A stretch of DNA of 64,000 bases from a virus: the IMG/VR virus record IMGVR_UViG_3300022689_000178, positions 1-64,000 of that record. One strand, given 5' to 3'. Every line of letters starts with the position of its first letter. Within the stretch, counting starts at the first letter, position 1. Shown piece after piece: positions 1 to 8,924 of this stretch. The notes below the pieces were generated by a model that was given only the letters and a program-made list of their open reading frames with translations, ran no database searches and was not told where the DNA came from. The position numbers and the translations under genes are program-made.

Positions 1-132
1 GATAGAATAATTACTTGCTATATTCAAGAATTTGATGTAAATACAGGAGCAGGAATATTAGCAGATTCTAATATTACTGTTACTGATATTATTAGTGATG
101 AAGGAATAACTGATTTTTATGATAGAATTTAG
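1..132 (+). CDS. C-terminal end of a truncated tail/baseplate-region gene
   Basis: An open frame runs from the first base to a TAG at 130-132, giving 43 residues that end in FYDRI. The start lies outside the window. The fragment is rich in Thr, Ile and Asp and shows no diagnostic motif. The structural genes that follow suggest a virion protein, but this is inference from position only. Confidence 0.6.
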   Translation, partial: DRIITCYIQEFDVNTGAGILADSNITVTDIISDEGITDFYDRI

Positions 133-151
133 ATAATAAAAATAAAACAAA

Positions 152-736
152 ATGAATAAAATTGATTTTAAAATAACAAGTAATACTGATATAAAAACTT
201 TAGATGGTATACAAAGTATACCAAATACTGTTTATAAAATCAAGCAAATAGTAGTAAGAAATAACTCTCTAATTATTGAAAGTGCTGGTTATCAATCAGA
301 AGACACTATTACTACTTCTATACCACTTGAAGATGGTGATGGTTGTATTCAAAATATAAGTTTAAAAGAAGGTGTTCATCATTTAATTCCAAAGGTAATT
401 AAGAATCTTGAATCTAAAGGATATACTGTTGATATTTCTTATATGATGAAAAATATAGAATGGCCAGCAGAAGAAAAATTGGTTGATTCTGTTTATGAGG
501 ATACTATTTATAAAAATAGACATGAAAGAGTGTTAATTCTGAAAGATAATTTATTAGATTTAATATTAGATTATCCTTCTTTAGTAACTTATATTAAGAA
601 TAACAATATACCTCTCATAAAGTATGGATTTGGAATTATTCTTTATTTTGAAGAAATTTATAATACCACAGAAGCTCCTCATAGAACTATTTTAGAGAAT
701 TATACACCAGTAAGTTGTTTTGAAATAAAAAAGTAA
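152..736 (+). CDS. Hypothetical phage protein, 194 aa
   Basis: I do not recognise this protein. It begins with ATG 19 bases after the truncated upstream gene and its stop directly abuts the next ATG, so it belongs to the same transcription unit. It is soluble, with no membrane segment or signal peptide. The first half is beta-rich (alternating Ile/Thr/Val) and the second half has amphipathic helices around residues 115-150. Its place between a tail-region gene and a membrane-protein pair would fit a structural or chaperone role, but nothing in the sequence proves it. Confidence 0.6.
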   Translation: MNKIDFKITSNTDIKTLDGIQSIPNTVYKIKQIVVRNNSLIIESAGYQSEDTITTSIPLEDGDGCIQNISLKEGVHHLIPKVIKNLESKGYTVDISYMMKNIEWPAEEKLVDSVYEDTIYKNRHERVLILKDNLLDLILDYPSLVTYIKNNNIPLIKYGFGIILYFEEIYNTTEAPHRTILENYTPVSCFEIKK

Positions 737-922
737 ATGAGAATAAATAAAAGAAAGAACGGATATAAGATAAATATAATCGTATCAATGATTATATTTA
801 TCTTGTTTTCGGTATCAATGATTAGTAAAGAAATAATTATTTGTATAACTTCTTTTGATGTTATTATTGTTTTTTTATCGGTATTTTTAGTGTGTTTTAA
901 TATTTATAAAAATTTTGAATAA
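737..922 (+). CDS. Small membrane protein, 61 aa
   Basis: Two hydrophobic segments, about residues 13-31 and 34-56, follow a strongly basic N-terminus (RINKRKNGYK). The N-terminus is therefore probably cytoplasmic. The ATG abuts the upstream stop and its stop overlaps the next ATG by one base (TAATG), so translation is probably coupled. With the following three-helix membrane protein it could form a lysis or envelope pair (holin/antiholin type); that is inference. Confidence 0.6.
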   Translation: MRINKRKNGYKINIIVSMIIFILFSVSMISKEIIICITSFDVIIVFLSVFLVCFNIYKNFE

Positions 923-1266
923 TGCAAAGTATAGATAAGATAGTAATAAATGGATTTGCTGATTTTTTTCAACATGTAAATCCATTGTTTGTTGCAACAT
1001 ATTTAGTTTTAACGTGGTTAATAGTTACGTGGTTAAAAGCGGATAATGTTATGCAAGGTCAACAAACACGAATGAGAAAAAGATATATTGTTTTAATTGT
1101 GGCTATATTGTATGGTATTGCCTATTATATTTTTCAAGGAATATTTACCAAACATGAGATATTTAAAATGTTTGTAAGTATTTTATTTACTATATTTATA
1201 AATGAAATGTTTGGTATAAGTGATTTTTTTGACAGAATTTTTAAAATTACTCATAAAAAAAAATAA
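922..1266 (+). CDS. Membrane protein, holin-like, 114 aa
   Basis: Three hydrophobic stretches are visible at about residues 22-38, 54-72 and 80-98. They are separated by basic loops (RMRKRY after the first), and the tail KITHKKK is lysine-rich. Size, three-helix layout and charged C-terminus match phage holins. No endolysin was found next to it, which weakens the call. The start overlaps the upstream stop by one base and the next gene's ATG follows immediately. Confidence 0.45.
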   Translation: MQSIDKIVINGFADFFQHVNPLFVATYLVLTWLIVTWLKADNVMQGQQTRMRKRYIVLIVAILYGIAYYIFQGIFTKHEIFKMFVSILFTIFINEMFGISDFFDRIFKITHKKK

Positions 1267-2847
1267 ATGTTAGTAAATACCGGATTTAAAAATATTGGAG
1301 ATAGTTTAACCATTGTTTTAGAAGCAATAGTTGATGCAATTTCGTTTCAAGATTTTGTCGATGTTACGGATGAGGTTGTAGATAGGTATTTTGATAAATA
1401 TTTCCGGTTTTCACAAGATGATCAATTTACATATACGGATTGGATTGAATTAACACAATCTAATTTACAGGCACAAACTTTGAATTCATTGCGTATTATA
1501 TGGATGGAAGTGAAATATATAAGACAGGGAAGTAATTCGACCGGAATATTAAATTGGAATTATTTTGAGTTACAAGTAAATGTGGATATTGATCAGGTTA
1601 AAACATTATATCCTATAATCTTTACAAATAGGAATCATATTTTTGGTCATATTGAAGTGAATGATGTCGATTGGCATACATACTGTATTAATTTGGCTAA
1701 AAAGTTATGGGCTGAAGGAATTTCTGCTAATTTTATTGATAGGACTAATGAATTTTGGTATTTTATAAAAACGATTGCATGTTATTTATCATTATATTAT
1801 CGTTATGCAATAGAATATGAACGTATTTTAGATAATGTTGTATTATTAAGGGATTGGTTAAAACAACGTGGTTTATATTTTTGTGGTAAAGAGGATTTGA
1901 CAGAATTAAGAAATATGGCTGCAAATTATTATGATAAGATACGAAAAAGAGGGACAATTGAGGCAAATGATGAAATTAAAAAGGTAATTTGTTATAATGA
2001 ATGTGATGAATTTATTTTTAATTTGATAAATAATAATCATTCTGGATGGTTTGTTGATGTTACAAGTCCAAATTATTTAAGTTTGGAGGGTGTTACAGAA
2101 ATAAATAAAATGCCAGGTATAAATGAATCAGTTGGAGAATTAGATGAATATGTTTTAGTCAATAGTTCATATATAGCATTAACAACCGATATTAATCCGG
2201 AGGGCGATATAAAAACAGTAATGAATATTACAAATGAATTACAAGATTGTGGTATTTATTATGACAAAATATTTGATATTGAGGATAATTTTATAATGAA
2301 TGTTGATCCGGAATTGAATTATGAAATTTCATTCATGGTAAAACAAATCAATAATTTGACTGAAATAGATTTCGGAGTTGATGTATATGATTGTTCCGGT
2401 AATCATATAGATTGTATAGATTTAGTAACGGGAGGTAATAATAATAGTTTTATTGATTTTGCTACGTCAATTGATATATATCCTAAGAATGAATACGTAA
2501 AATTTAGAGGTATTTTATTTAATAAGGATGAATCATTAAGAAGTTTGGCGGATGCACAATTGAATATTGGAGTTGGAAATTATTTAAAGATGCCGGCAAA
2601 TGCAGCATTTATTTATCCGAGAATTATATTTAAACCTGGTACCGTCAAAGATGTGAATATATATAATGTTCGGGTAGCATTGTTAGACCATAATATTCCT
2701 ATGGCGAGTTATATTTCTTTAGCTAAATATGTTTTATCTTATATAAAAAATAATAGTGTATCAAATTCAGATATGACAGTTAAAAATATTATTGACAAAT
2801 ATTTAATACCTTTGAAGGCATATTTTGATTTAAATTTATTAAATTAA
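1267..2847 (+). CDS. Large tail/baseplate-type structural protein, 526 aa
   Basis: A soluble 526-residue protein with no membrane segment. The N-terminal 220 residues are helical and aromatic. Residues 250-470 are beta-rich and look like a carbohydrate-binding or Ig-like fold (ECDEFIFN, GWFVDV, YEISFMVK). A helical tail closes it. It is the first of three consecutive large beta-rich proteins that end at a terminator, the usual arrangement of fibre or baseplate-peripheral proteins. I cannot name a family. Confidence 0.55.
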   Translation: MLVNTGFKNIGDSLTIVLEAIVDAISFQDFVDVTDEVVDRYFDKYFRFSQDDQFTYTDWIELTQSNLQAQTLNSLRIIWMEVKYIRQGSNSTGILNWNYFELQVNVDIDQVKTLYPIIFTNRNHIFGHIEVNDVDWHTYCINLAKKLWAEGISANFIDRTNEFWYFIKTIACYLSLYYRYAIEYERILDNVVLLRDWLKQRGLYFCGKEDLTELRNMAANYYDKIRKRGTIEANDEIKKVICYNECDEFIFNLINNNHSGWFVDVTSPNYLSLEGVTEINKMPGINESVGELDEYVLVNSSYIALTTDINPEGDIKTVMNITNELQDCGIYYDKIFDIEDNFIMNVDPELNYEISFMVKQINNLTEIDFGVDVYDCSGNHIDCIDLVTGGNNNSFIDFATSIDIYPKNEYVKFRGILFNKDESLRSLADAQLNIGVGNYLKMPANAAFIYPRIIFKPGTVKDVNIYNVRVALLDHNIPMASYISLAKYVLSYIKNNSVSNSDMTVKNIIDKYLIPLKAYFDLNLLN

Positions 2848-2852
2848 ATGAA

Positions 2853-4640
2853 ATGGATTTTATAAAAACAAATATTGATCAGTTTATTGGAGGAATTGAA
2901 TTAAAACGAATTATCAGATCGCTTGGTGAAAGATATTCGCAATTGATTATACAATTTATAACGGATAATTATGGAATTGTAAAAAAAGATTCTGATAGTT
3001 CATTTGATAATTTAAAGGTGATTGCAGGTAGCAACGCAAATGATATTTCAATAAATTCCGGTTATGCTATAAATGATTCGGAAAAAATTATTCATATTGA
3101 GAATGATTTATTAGATTATTACCAAATTCCAAATACAGATACGTGGTATTATGTATATATTGAGTCCACAGAAACAAATGAAGAAGATGGAACAATTGAT
3201 ATTTCCGTTACTGGCCAAATAACAGGATTAAATACAGAATTTACAAAAGTTTTACGGGGTGGTTCAAATTTTAACATAAAAATTAAGTTTACTAATGCGG
3301 CATTAAATACAGATGAATATGAAGTTAATAGTGTTACAAGTGATATTGTTGCACAATTAGTTGGAACAAATTTTCAGGCAGAAACGGGTTTGAAATATAA
3401 AATAGTTGGAACATTTATGCAAGGTAAAATTATACCGGTATCAAAAAAGGATATTTTTCAATATGATAAATATACAATCATTATTAGTACAAATGATTCA
3501 TTGGAGGTTTTAGGCAGTAAATTTTTGTTGGCACGTGTAAAATTAAATGGAACTGTTCGTACAATAGAAGATATGCGAACACAATTATATTATTTGAATG
3601 CAGATTCAAAAATTGGCGATAGAGAATATACGGAACAAAATTATATAACAAATTATCAAAGTATAACGGATTCGTTGGATGAATTGGATATTGCTATTAA
3701 TGATATTGTGATAACATCTCCAAGTTTTGCAAATCAAACAGAGAATGAGCAGGGCGCAATTAGTGATAAAATTGTAAGTCCGTTAGGGAATCAATATCAT
3801 TATGACTATCAATTGACTCAAAATAAAACATTGACCGGTAATAGGATATTTGAGGGAAAAACTTCTTTTGATAATTTCACGGAATATGTTTATTTGGATG
3901 GGGGTAATATAAGACCGGCTGATGGCAGTCCGACTGTGGGAAGTTCACCGGAAACAATGCCTATTTTGTTTTTTAAAGATAATATAAGAGATACGGATAC
4001 AAGACGATTAATGTTTTTGATGCAAGCATCATGGGATGGGTGGAGGCATTTTTCATTCCTTAACATATATGGTATACAAACATCTACGATTAATCAATTT
4101 GATCAGGCAGGTATTGGATTTGATGGTATACGTTATTTACAATTTGTGGATAATAGTGGAATGGAAAGCGGAAAAATAGAAAGTGATGTAAATAATTTAG
4201 TCATAAAAGGATTAAAAAAAGACAATATTTCGTTTTCAATAGATGTAGCAAATGTTTCTAATGATGTTGAGGATATTCAATCGAGTACTGATTTTATTTT
4301 AACACGTTCGGGAGTTAATAGTATTTTATTGAAGGTTGTATTTATTGGTAAAATAAAATCTGGACGTGGTTCAAGTGTACGCATCAATATTGTATTAGAT
4401 GAAAGTATAAATTATCAATACCAACAAACAATAGTTGGAACAGTTGTAGATGCCGGAACAGATCCGTCCACTTATAATTTTAAGGATTTTGTGGCGTGTG
4501 CGTTTACAATAAGATCAGGAGGTAATATTAGGGCACATAAATTAGATGGGGTTAATTTTGAGGATGGTAAATATTATAGATTTGAATTTTCAGGTATGGT
4601 ATTATTGAATGGAGATAGTTATTCAGATATAACAGTATAA
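2853..4640 (+). CDS. Tail fibre-like protein, 595 aa
   Basis: The N-terminal ~130 residues could attach to the virion. The middle (about 330-400) has features common in phage fibres: a repetitive segment with TLTGNRIFEG followed by GGNIRPADGSPTVGSS. The C-terminal ~170 residues form an all-beta region (SSTDFILTRSG, IRAHKLDGVNF), plausibly the receptor-binding head. No intramolecular chaperone or peptidase motif was seen. It follows the previous gene after 5 bases. Function is inferred from composition and position. Confidence 0.5.
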   Translation: MDFIKTNIDQFIGGIELKRIIRSLGERYSQLIIQFITDNYGIVKKDSDSSFDNLKVIAGSNANDISINSGYAINDSEKIIHIENDLLDYYQIPNTDTWYYVYIESTETNEEDGTIDISVTGQITGLNTEFTKVLRGGSNFNIKIKFTNAALNTDEYEVNSVTSDIVAQLVGTNFQAETGLKYKIVGTFMQGKIIPVSKKDIFQYDKYTIIISTNDSLEVLGSKFLLARVKLNGTVRTIEDMRTQLYYLNADSKIGDREYTEQNYITNYQSITDSLDELDIAINDIVITSPSFANQTENEQGAISDKIVSPLGNQYHYDYQLTQNKTLTGNRIFEGKTSFDNFTEYVYLDGGNIRPADGSPTVGSSPETMPILFFKDNIRDTDTRRLMFLMQASWDGWRHFSFLNIYGIQTSTINQFDQAGIGFDGIRYLQFVDNSGMESGKIESDVNNLVIKGLKKDNISFSIDVANVSNDVEDIQSSTDFILTRSGVNSILLKVVFIGKIKSGRGSSVRINIVLDESINYQYQQTIVGTVVDAGTDPSTYNFKDFVACAFTIRSGGNIRAHKLDGVNFEDGKYYRFEFSGMVLLNGDSYSDITV

Positions 4641-4643
4641 ATT

Positions 4644-5762
4644 ATGTTAAAAATATTATATAGTTCGGCATCTTTTGTAAGTTTTGATTATTTAAAACAG
4701 ACTGCCAAGTCAATAGGTGGTTTACCTACTAATGTACAGGTTTCAAAAGGAATTAATCGTTTATTTGGAACGGTTGCGATGTCCGATTTATCTGGTGGGA
4801 GTGAAACGTATAGATGTGTATTTTTGAAAAATGATAGTGAATCGCAAGAAATTCAAAACTTAGAATTGTATGTAGATATATTATTAGATACGTTAGGCGA
4901 AGGATTTGATCCGCAAACATTAACTCCGGTCGATGGTGATAAATATATTGTTCCGGTAAATGCGATTAATGAATGGGAGGGATATGATGGTAAAATTGCA
5001 ATGTGGAATGATATGGAAAGTGTATGGAAATTTACATTTGATAATTTTTTTAATTTTGAATTTGCAAAAGAAATACCGGCAGATATTACCGTAAATGATC
5101 AATTGTATGAACAATCACAAGTCCAAATTGTAAATGATATATATGATTCTCCTTATGGAATTGATTTTGTGCCGGCAAATACAGATGTTAATAAATTAAG
5201 TATAGGTAATATACAAGCCGGAAAACAAGTTGCCTTATGGATAAAACGTATTGTAGAAAAATATTTAGTTCAATTAATTGATTTTAATGTTGCGGGTATT
5301 AATATAGATGAGGGAGGAATTGTTTTAGGTAATGGACAAACAGTAGTTTTGAAATTTAGTTACATTCTAAAAACTTCATACCAATTTGTATTAGATGATA
5401 GTTATTCTGTTAATGTTTCTACTCCATTAGTGATAAATACCGAAATGAAAACAAATGAAATTGGAGAAGAGGGATATACTAATTTACGATGTAATGTATT
5501 ATTCAAAAAAGATAATATTATTGTAGGTTCGGGTATTGATATGGATGTTGTATTTATGGGCGATACATACAATAATGTTCAAAGTTTAGAATATTTTGGA
5601 TTAGTTGGAGGTTTTCTTGCAGGCATATCGTTTAATGAGTCCGCCAATATTACATTATCTTTTAATAGTGCTGGTGTATATGATATTGATATTGATATTG
5701 TGGATTTATTGAATGATGAAAATATTTTATATACCGGAAATATGCATGTAATAGTTAGTTGA
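4644..5762 (+). CDS. Structural protein, probably tail periphery, 372 aa
   Basis: An all-beta soluble protein. The C-terminal 120 residues have the rhythm of an Ig-like or bacterial adhesin domain (GIDMDVVFMGDTY, then SFNSAGVYDIDIDIVDLL). It is the last gene before the terminator at 5799-5829 and lies 3 bases behind the fibre-like gene, so it may be a fibre accessory or fibre tip protein. No homologous family is recognised. Confidence 0.5.
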   Translation: MLKILYSSASFVSFDYLKQTAKSIGGLPTNVQVSKGINRLFGTVAMSDLSGGSETYRCVFLKNDSESQEIQNLELYVDILLDTLGEGFDPQTLTPVDGDKYIVPVNAINEWEGYDGKIAMWNDMESVWKFTFDNFFNFEFAKEIPADITVNDQLYEQSQVQIVNDIYDSPYGIDFVPANTDVNKLSIGNIQAGKQVALWIKRIVEKYLVQLIDFNVAGINIDEGGIVLGNGQTVVLKFSYILKTSYQFVLDDSYSVNVSTPLVINTEMKTNEIGEEGYTNLRCNVLFKKDNIIVGSGIDMDVVFMGDTYNNVQSLEYFGLVGGFLAGISFNESANITLSFNSAGVYDIDIDIVDLLNDENILYTGNMHVIVS

Positions 5763-5798
5763 AAATAATTAATATTTTATAATATTGTTTGTTATAAA

Positions 5799-5829
5799 AA
5801 AGGTTATCAAAATTTGATAACCTTTTTTT
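5799..5829 (+). terminator. Rho-independent terminator
   Basis: A near-perfect 11-13 bp stem (AAAGGTTATC paired with GATAACCTTT) is followed by a run of T. It closes the fibre/baseplate unit. The arms are symmetric, but the T tract lies on the + strand side that suits rightward transcripts. Confidence 0.85.
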
Positions 5830-5904
5830 GTGTTAATGGTAAAAATAATTTTTATAAATTTAATATGGCATGGTAATATGATGTTTAATTTTAAATTAAT
5901 AAAA

Positions 5905-6069
5905 ATGAAATTTGAATTTGTAAAGGCTACGGAAATAACTGAAATAGCTATGACAAATCCTGAATATAAGAAAAATGGTTATTTAAGGGTATTTATTTGT
6001 CCGGATGTATTGGATATATGGTTATTAAGAATATTAAGAGGATATGGTATTAATGATTTAAAACAATAA
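5905..6069 (+). CDS. Hypothetical small protein, 54 aa
   Basis: The ATG at 5905 is preferred over an upstream in-frame start at 5830, because 5830 touches the terminator and the extra residues look like translated intergenic DNA. The product is short and mixed, with a hydrophobic central part (RVFICPDVLDIWLLRIL). No family recognised. It lies 3 bases upstream of the next gene and probably shares its transcript. Confidence 0.5.
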   Translation: MKFEFVKATEITEIAMTNPEYKKNGYLRVFICPDVLDIWLLRILRGYGINDLKQ

Positions 6070-6072
6070 ATT

Positions 6073-6477
6073 ATGTTTGATATACAAGAAAAAGAAGGAT
6101 TAATTGTAGTTTCGGTAAAAGATGGCAAACAATTACTGAGATTACAAAGTGATGGTACGGTTGAAAAATCTGTATCTGTGGATGAGGTGAAAGATGAAAT
6201 AAAAGAACATTTTAGGCAGGTTTTAATGATATCGCCTAAAATGTGGCAAGCCATTTTCACTTTGCGAGATATACGTGTAAATGAGAAACATGTAAAAAAA
6301 TTGTTTACAATGGATTTGTCGCGAACAATTTTATCGGAATTGTTTGAATTGGAAAGGGCAGAGTATTTATGGATAAAATATTTGGCAAATGATAAAAATT
6401 TGATTGAATTTTTGATTCGGGAATTAGAGAAAGATGAATTGCAAATATTTTTACATTATTTGAATAAAGAAATGTAA
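6073..6477 (+). CDS. Hypothetical protein, 134 aa
   Basis: A soluble protein with an N-terminal beta hairpin (LIVVSVKDGKQLLRLQ) and a long helical C-terminal half. It starts 3 bases behind the small upstream gene. No catalytic motif or DNA-binding helix-turn-helix is evident. Confidence 0.6.
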   Translation: MFDIQEKEGLIVVSVKDGKQLLRLQSDGTVEKSVSVDEVKDEIKEHFRQVLMISPKMWQAIFTLRDIRVNEKHVKKLFTMDLSRTILSELFELERAEYLWIKYLANDKNLIEFLIRELEKDELQIFLHYLNKEM

Positions 6478-6503
6478 AATAATACTATTTCCGAGTATTT
6501 GTA

Positions 6504-6611
6504 TTGCGTATAACGCAAAGCACTGTAAAAAAGATAGATGTAAAATTTCAAATATCAAGGAATGTTGGCGATGATCAAAGAAATGAAATATTAAATCAGT
6601 TAAGGTTTTAA
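6504..6611 (+). CDS. Possible very short gene with TTG start, 35 aa
   Basis: An open frame from a TTG at 6504 to a TAA at 6609 reads with phage-like codon use and ends RNEILNQLRF. The frame is open back to 6478 but has no ATG. It overlaps a short inverted repeat (TTGCG/CGCAA, about 6504-6518). It could be a real small gene, a fragment of a decayed one, or chance. Confidence 0.2.
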   Translation: MRITQSTVKKIDVKFQISRNVGDDQRNEILNQLRF

Positions 6612-6626
6612 GTAAAGTGAAAATAA

Positions 6627-6650
6627 ACATTGTATTATCAATGTTTTTTA
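6627..6650 (+). terminator. Short hairpin with T run, probable terminator
   Basis: ACATTG and CAATGT flank a 6-base loop (TATTAT) and are followed by six T. The stem is weak and AT-rich, so termination may be partial. It sits just before a TAnnTTTG box. Confidence 0.45.
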
Positions 6651-6660
6651 AAAAAAACAT

Positions 6661-6668
6661 TAAATTTG
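6661..6668 (+). promoter_or_regulatory. TAnnTTTG promoter box for the regulator operon
   Basis: TAAATTTG matches the Bacteroidetes -7 element and lies 28 bases before the ATG at 6696. No TGA-N6-TCA dyad lies at the spacing seen in the other phage promoters, so this promoter probably fires with host factors alone. Confidence 0.5.
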
Positions 6669-6695
6669 TTTATTTAAAATATAAATTAAGTTAAT

Positions 6696-7250
6696 ATGAG
6701 TTGTACGGCAATATTAGAAAAGTTTTCTATTCCAAAAAATTATACTGAGGATCAAAAAAAATGGATTACAAGAGCTATTATGGTAAAAACTGATCCGATA
6801 AAATATATGAAAAAAAAGAAAAAGCAAAGGCAGAAAAATGTAGTTAATAGTAATATTGCACCGGTCGAATGTGAAAAGGTTTTTGAAAAAGCAGTAAAGT
6901 ATTTTGAAATGTATGATTTAAAACCGGTTTTAATCACAGCCAGCATGTCAGTAAAAATACAATTGGAAAAGTCAGTAAGAAATTTAATCACATATAGACT
7001 CCCACGAATAGTTAATAATAAAATTGTAGGTAATTTGTATTTTAATGTGGTTAAAAATGATAATGATATTGAAAAACTGAAAATTGATCAGTTTGACATA
7101 AAAAGGGATAATTATGGACAGTTTAAAATTAATCGGATAACATTAGAGGATGTTTTAGAAATAATGACTGAAGAAAAGATTAGATATTTAAAAATTATCG
7201 CTAAACGAATAGATAATGAATATAGATATAATCAAAATAAGAAAACATGA
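6696..7250 (+). CDS. Hypothetical basic protein, 184 aa
   Basis: A highly lysine-rich protein with a basic cluster at about residues 44-55 (MKKKKKQRQKN), suggesting nucleic-acid contact. The remainder is mixed alpha/beta with no catalytic motif. It overlaps the Crp/Fnr-like gene by four bases (ATGA), so the two are translationally coupled. It may work with the regulator, but no family is recognised. Confidence 0.5.
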   Translation: MSCTAILEKFSIPKNYTEDQKKWITRAIMVKTDPIKYMKKKKKQRQKNVVNSNIAPVECEKVFEKAVKYFEMYDLKPVLITASMSVKIQLEKSVRNLITYRLPRIVNNKIVGNLYFNVVKNDNDIEKLKIDQFDIKRDNYGQFKINRITLEDVLEIMTEEKIRYLKIIAKRIDNEYRYNQNKKT

Positions 7251-7885
7251 AAAAATATAATGCTCAAAGAATAATTGAAATGATTAGTGATAAAGATAAA
7301 AAGGATTGTGTTATATTAAATTATGAAAAAAATGATACAATAAAAACGTTCCAGAAAATAGCAATTATAAAAAATGGAATAGTAAAATCTTTAAAAAATG
7401 ATAGAATCATAAAATTTTATAGACAAGATGATTTTATCAATTTAACCCACCTTTATAAATTTGAAAATACCCCAAAATTTATTTCTTGTAATGATTCTGA
7501 AATATTATATATACCAATATTAATAATGAAAAAATATATACAAGAAAACATATATTTTTCGGAATCTGTATTTGAATCGTATTTTAATGAAATAAATGAT
7601 TTACAAAATAGAATACAGGTTTTATCTACCAATAATGCAAAAAAACGAATGGCCGAAACATTTGTATCTATGCAAGAAAAATATCCTAATAAAGATATAC
7701 AGATGCCTATAAATGGGAATGATTGGGCGTGTTATATGGGTATGCGGACGGAAACATTTATTCGCAAATTGCAGGAGTTCAGAAATGATAATATTATTGA
7801 ATGTGAAAAACAGCAAAAATCTAATAATTATGGAGTATATCGCATCCTGAATATTGAATTTTTAAAAAAATTTATTTTGATATGA
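7247..7885 (+). CDS. Crp/Fnr-family transcription regulator, 212 aa
   Basis: The C-terminal ~90 residues follow the Crp/Fnr plan. A dimerisation helix (about 112-135) is followed by an R-M-AETF helix, a short beta segment (DIQMPINGNDW), a helix-turn-helix with recognition helix RTETFIRKLQEF near 166-177, and a closing wing (NIIECEK, then YGVYRILN). Within the recognition helix the Glu-Thr and the Arg four residues after the Glu match the E181/R185 pair of Crp and E209/R213 of Fnr, which read the TGA of each half-site. The N-terminal ~110 residues would be the sensor jelly roll but are divergent, with no cyclic-nucleotide phosphate-binding cassette or Fe-S cysteines. Matching TGA-N6-TCA sites occur at five promoters in this window, the first at the 3' end of this gene. 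Confidence 0.8.
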   Translation: MKKYNAQRIIEMISDKDKKDCVILNYEKNDTIKTFQKIAIIKNGIVKSLKNDRIIKFYRQDDFINLTHLYKFENTPKFISCNDSEILYIPILIMKKYIQENIYFSESVFESYFNEINDLQNRIQVLSTNNAKKRMAETFVSMQEKYPNKDIQMPINGNDWACYMGMRTETFIRKLQEFRNDNIIECEKQQKSNNYGVYRILNIEFLKKFILI

Positions 7886-7925
7886 TAATTGTCATAAATA
7901 TTATATATACAAAACATTAAATTTG
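7883..7925 (+). promoter_or_regulatory. Dyad-type promoter (Crp/Fnr-like box plus TAAATTTG)
   Basis: TGATAATTGTCA at 7883-7894 (TGA-N6-TCA) is followed by the -7 box TAAATTTG at 7918-7925, exactly 35 bases start to start. The dyad centre would lie near -41 from the expected transcription start. The downstream ATG is at 7944. Confidence 0.65.
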
Positions 7926-7943
7926 TCGAAAAAATAATAAGAT

Positions 7944-8369
7944 ATGGATTATATAAATGATGCAAAGGTATATATTCCTTGCAAATACAAAGATGTTGAG
8001 CCGGGTGTGTATGATATAGTAACTATTGGGCATGTAACAGATATTGGATATAATGAAGTAGAAATATTGTATAATAATTCTATTATAGAAGTAAATATAT
8101 TTATTTTTGATTGGAAAATAGACATTAAATTTCCGGTATTGGTTTATAATGGGTTTAATGGAATACCGAAAATGAAAGATACAATAATGAAAGATGAATT
8201 GTATTGCATTAATCCGAGCGAAATGACTGTTAAAGAATTTGTAGATTTTTGCGGATCGATTAAAAATGCTTATCAAAGAGCATATATAATGGAGTGGGCA
8301 ATATCTTTTGAGAATGATAAAGTTAAGGAAAAGAGATTTATAAAGTCAATTGAGAAAAAAATAAAATAA
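7944..8369 (+). CDS. Hypothetical early protein, 141 aa
   Basis: The first gene behind the dyad-type promoter. The N-terminal 70 residues are beta-rich (YDIVTIGHVTDIGYNEVEILY) like a small SH3/KOW or Tudor-type barrel, and the C-terminal part is helical and charged. Its stop overlaps the next ATG by one base, coupling it to the possible helicase loader. No family recognised. Confidence 0.55.
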   Translation: MDYINDAKVYIPCKYKDVEPGVYDIVTIGHVTDIGYNEVEILYNNSIIEVNIFIFDWKIDIKFPVLVYNGFNGIPKMKDTIMKDELYCINPSEMTVKEFVDFCGSIKNAYQRAYIMEWAISFENDKVKEKRFIKSIEKKIK

Positions 8370-8908
8370 TGGCTATAAATATAGATCAAATAGAAGATTT
8401 GGATAAATTATCCATAAAAGAACTTACTCCTTTATTTGAATATTTTTTAAAATCGGAACAGTTTAAAAAATATTTAACTAAAGTTAAAAAAAAGATAGTT
8501 AGTATACCTGCCAAATCGCATCCATCACATACTCCATGCAAAGAATTTTTCCTGCAATTCTATAAAAACAATAAACCAAATGAATTTTATTGGACACCCA
8601 AAGAGGCGGCATCTTTAAATAAATTGTTACAAAAAATAGAATATTTACTAGGTGCAAAGAAAACCGAAAAAAAGGTATTAGAGGCTTTTAAAAGATTATT
8701 AATAAAAATACCGGATGTTGATCCTTTTGTTTATAGAGAATTAAGTATTTCTTTAATTAATTCAAGGTTTAATGAGATAATATCAAAAATTAGACAGCAT
8801 GGAAATTATAAAATGGTCAAAGTTCGGCCAATGGATGGTGGCAAGGTGATATATATATCGTTAGATGATTATAAGGCAAAAAAACATTTTTATAAAATTG
8901 TTCCATGA
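8369..8908 (+). CDS. Possible helicase-loader/replication-organiser protein, 179 aa
   Basis: Residues ~70-150 carry a pattern seen in phage and plasmid DnaT-like or replication-loader proteins: FYWTPKEAASLNKLL, a helical block, PDVDPFVYRELSISL, then NSRFNEIISKIRQ. The N-terminal half is basic and helical. It lies upstream of the primase-helicase in the early block, which fits a loading role. The assignment rests on pattern similarity, not on a catalytic motif. Confidence 0.4.
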   Translation: MAINIDQIEDLDKLSIKELTPLFEYFLKSEQFKKYLTKVKKKIVSIPAKSHPSHTPCKEFFLQFYKNNKPNEFYWTPKEAASLNKLLQKIEYLLGAKKTEKKVLEAFKRLLIKIPDVDPFVYRELSISLINSRFNEIISKIRQHGNYKMVKVRPMDGGKVIYISLDDYKAKKHFYKIVP

Positions 8909-8924
8909 AAAATATAAGATTGAA

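Noticed and set aside
6504-6518. TTGCG-TATAA-CGCAA inverted repeat as an attachment or separator element
   Set aside because: Only five paired bases, no shared loop or flank with the other elements, and it lies in a possible reading frame.
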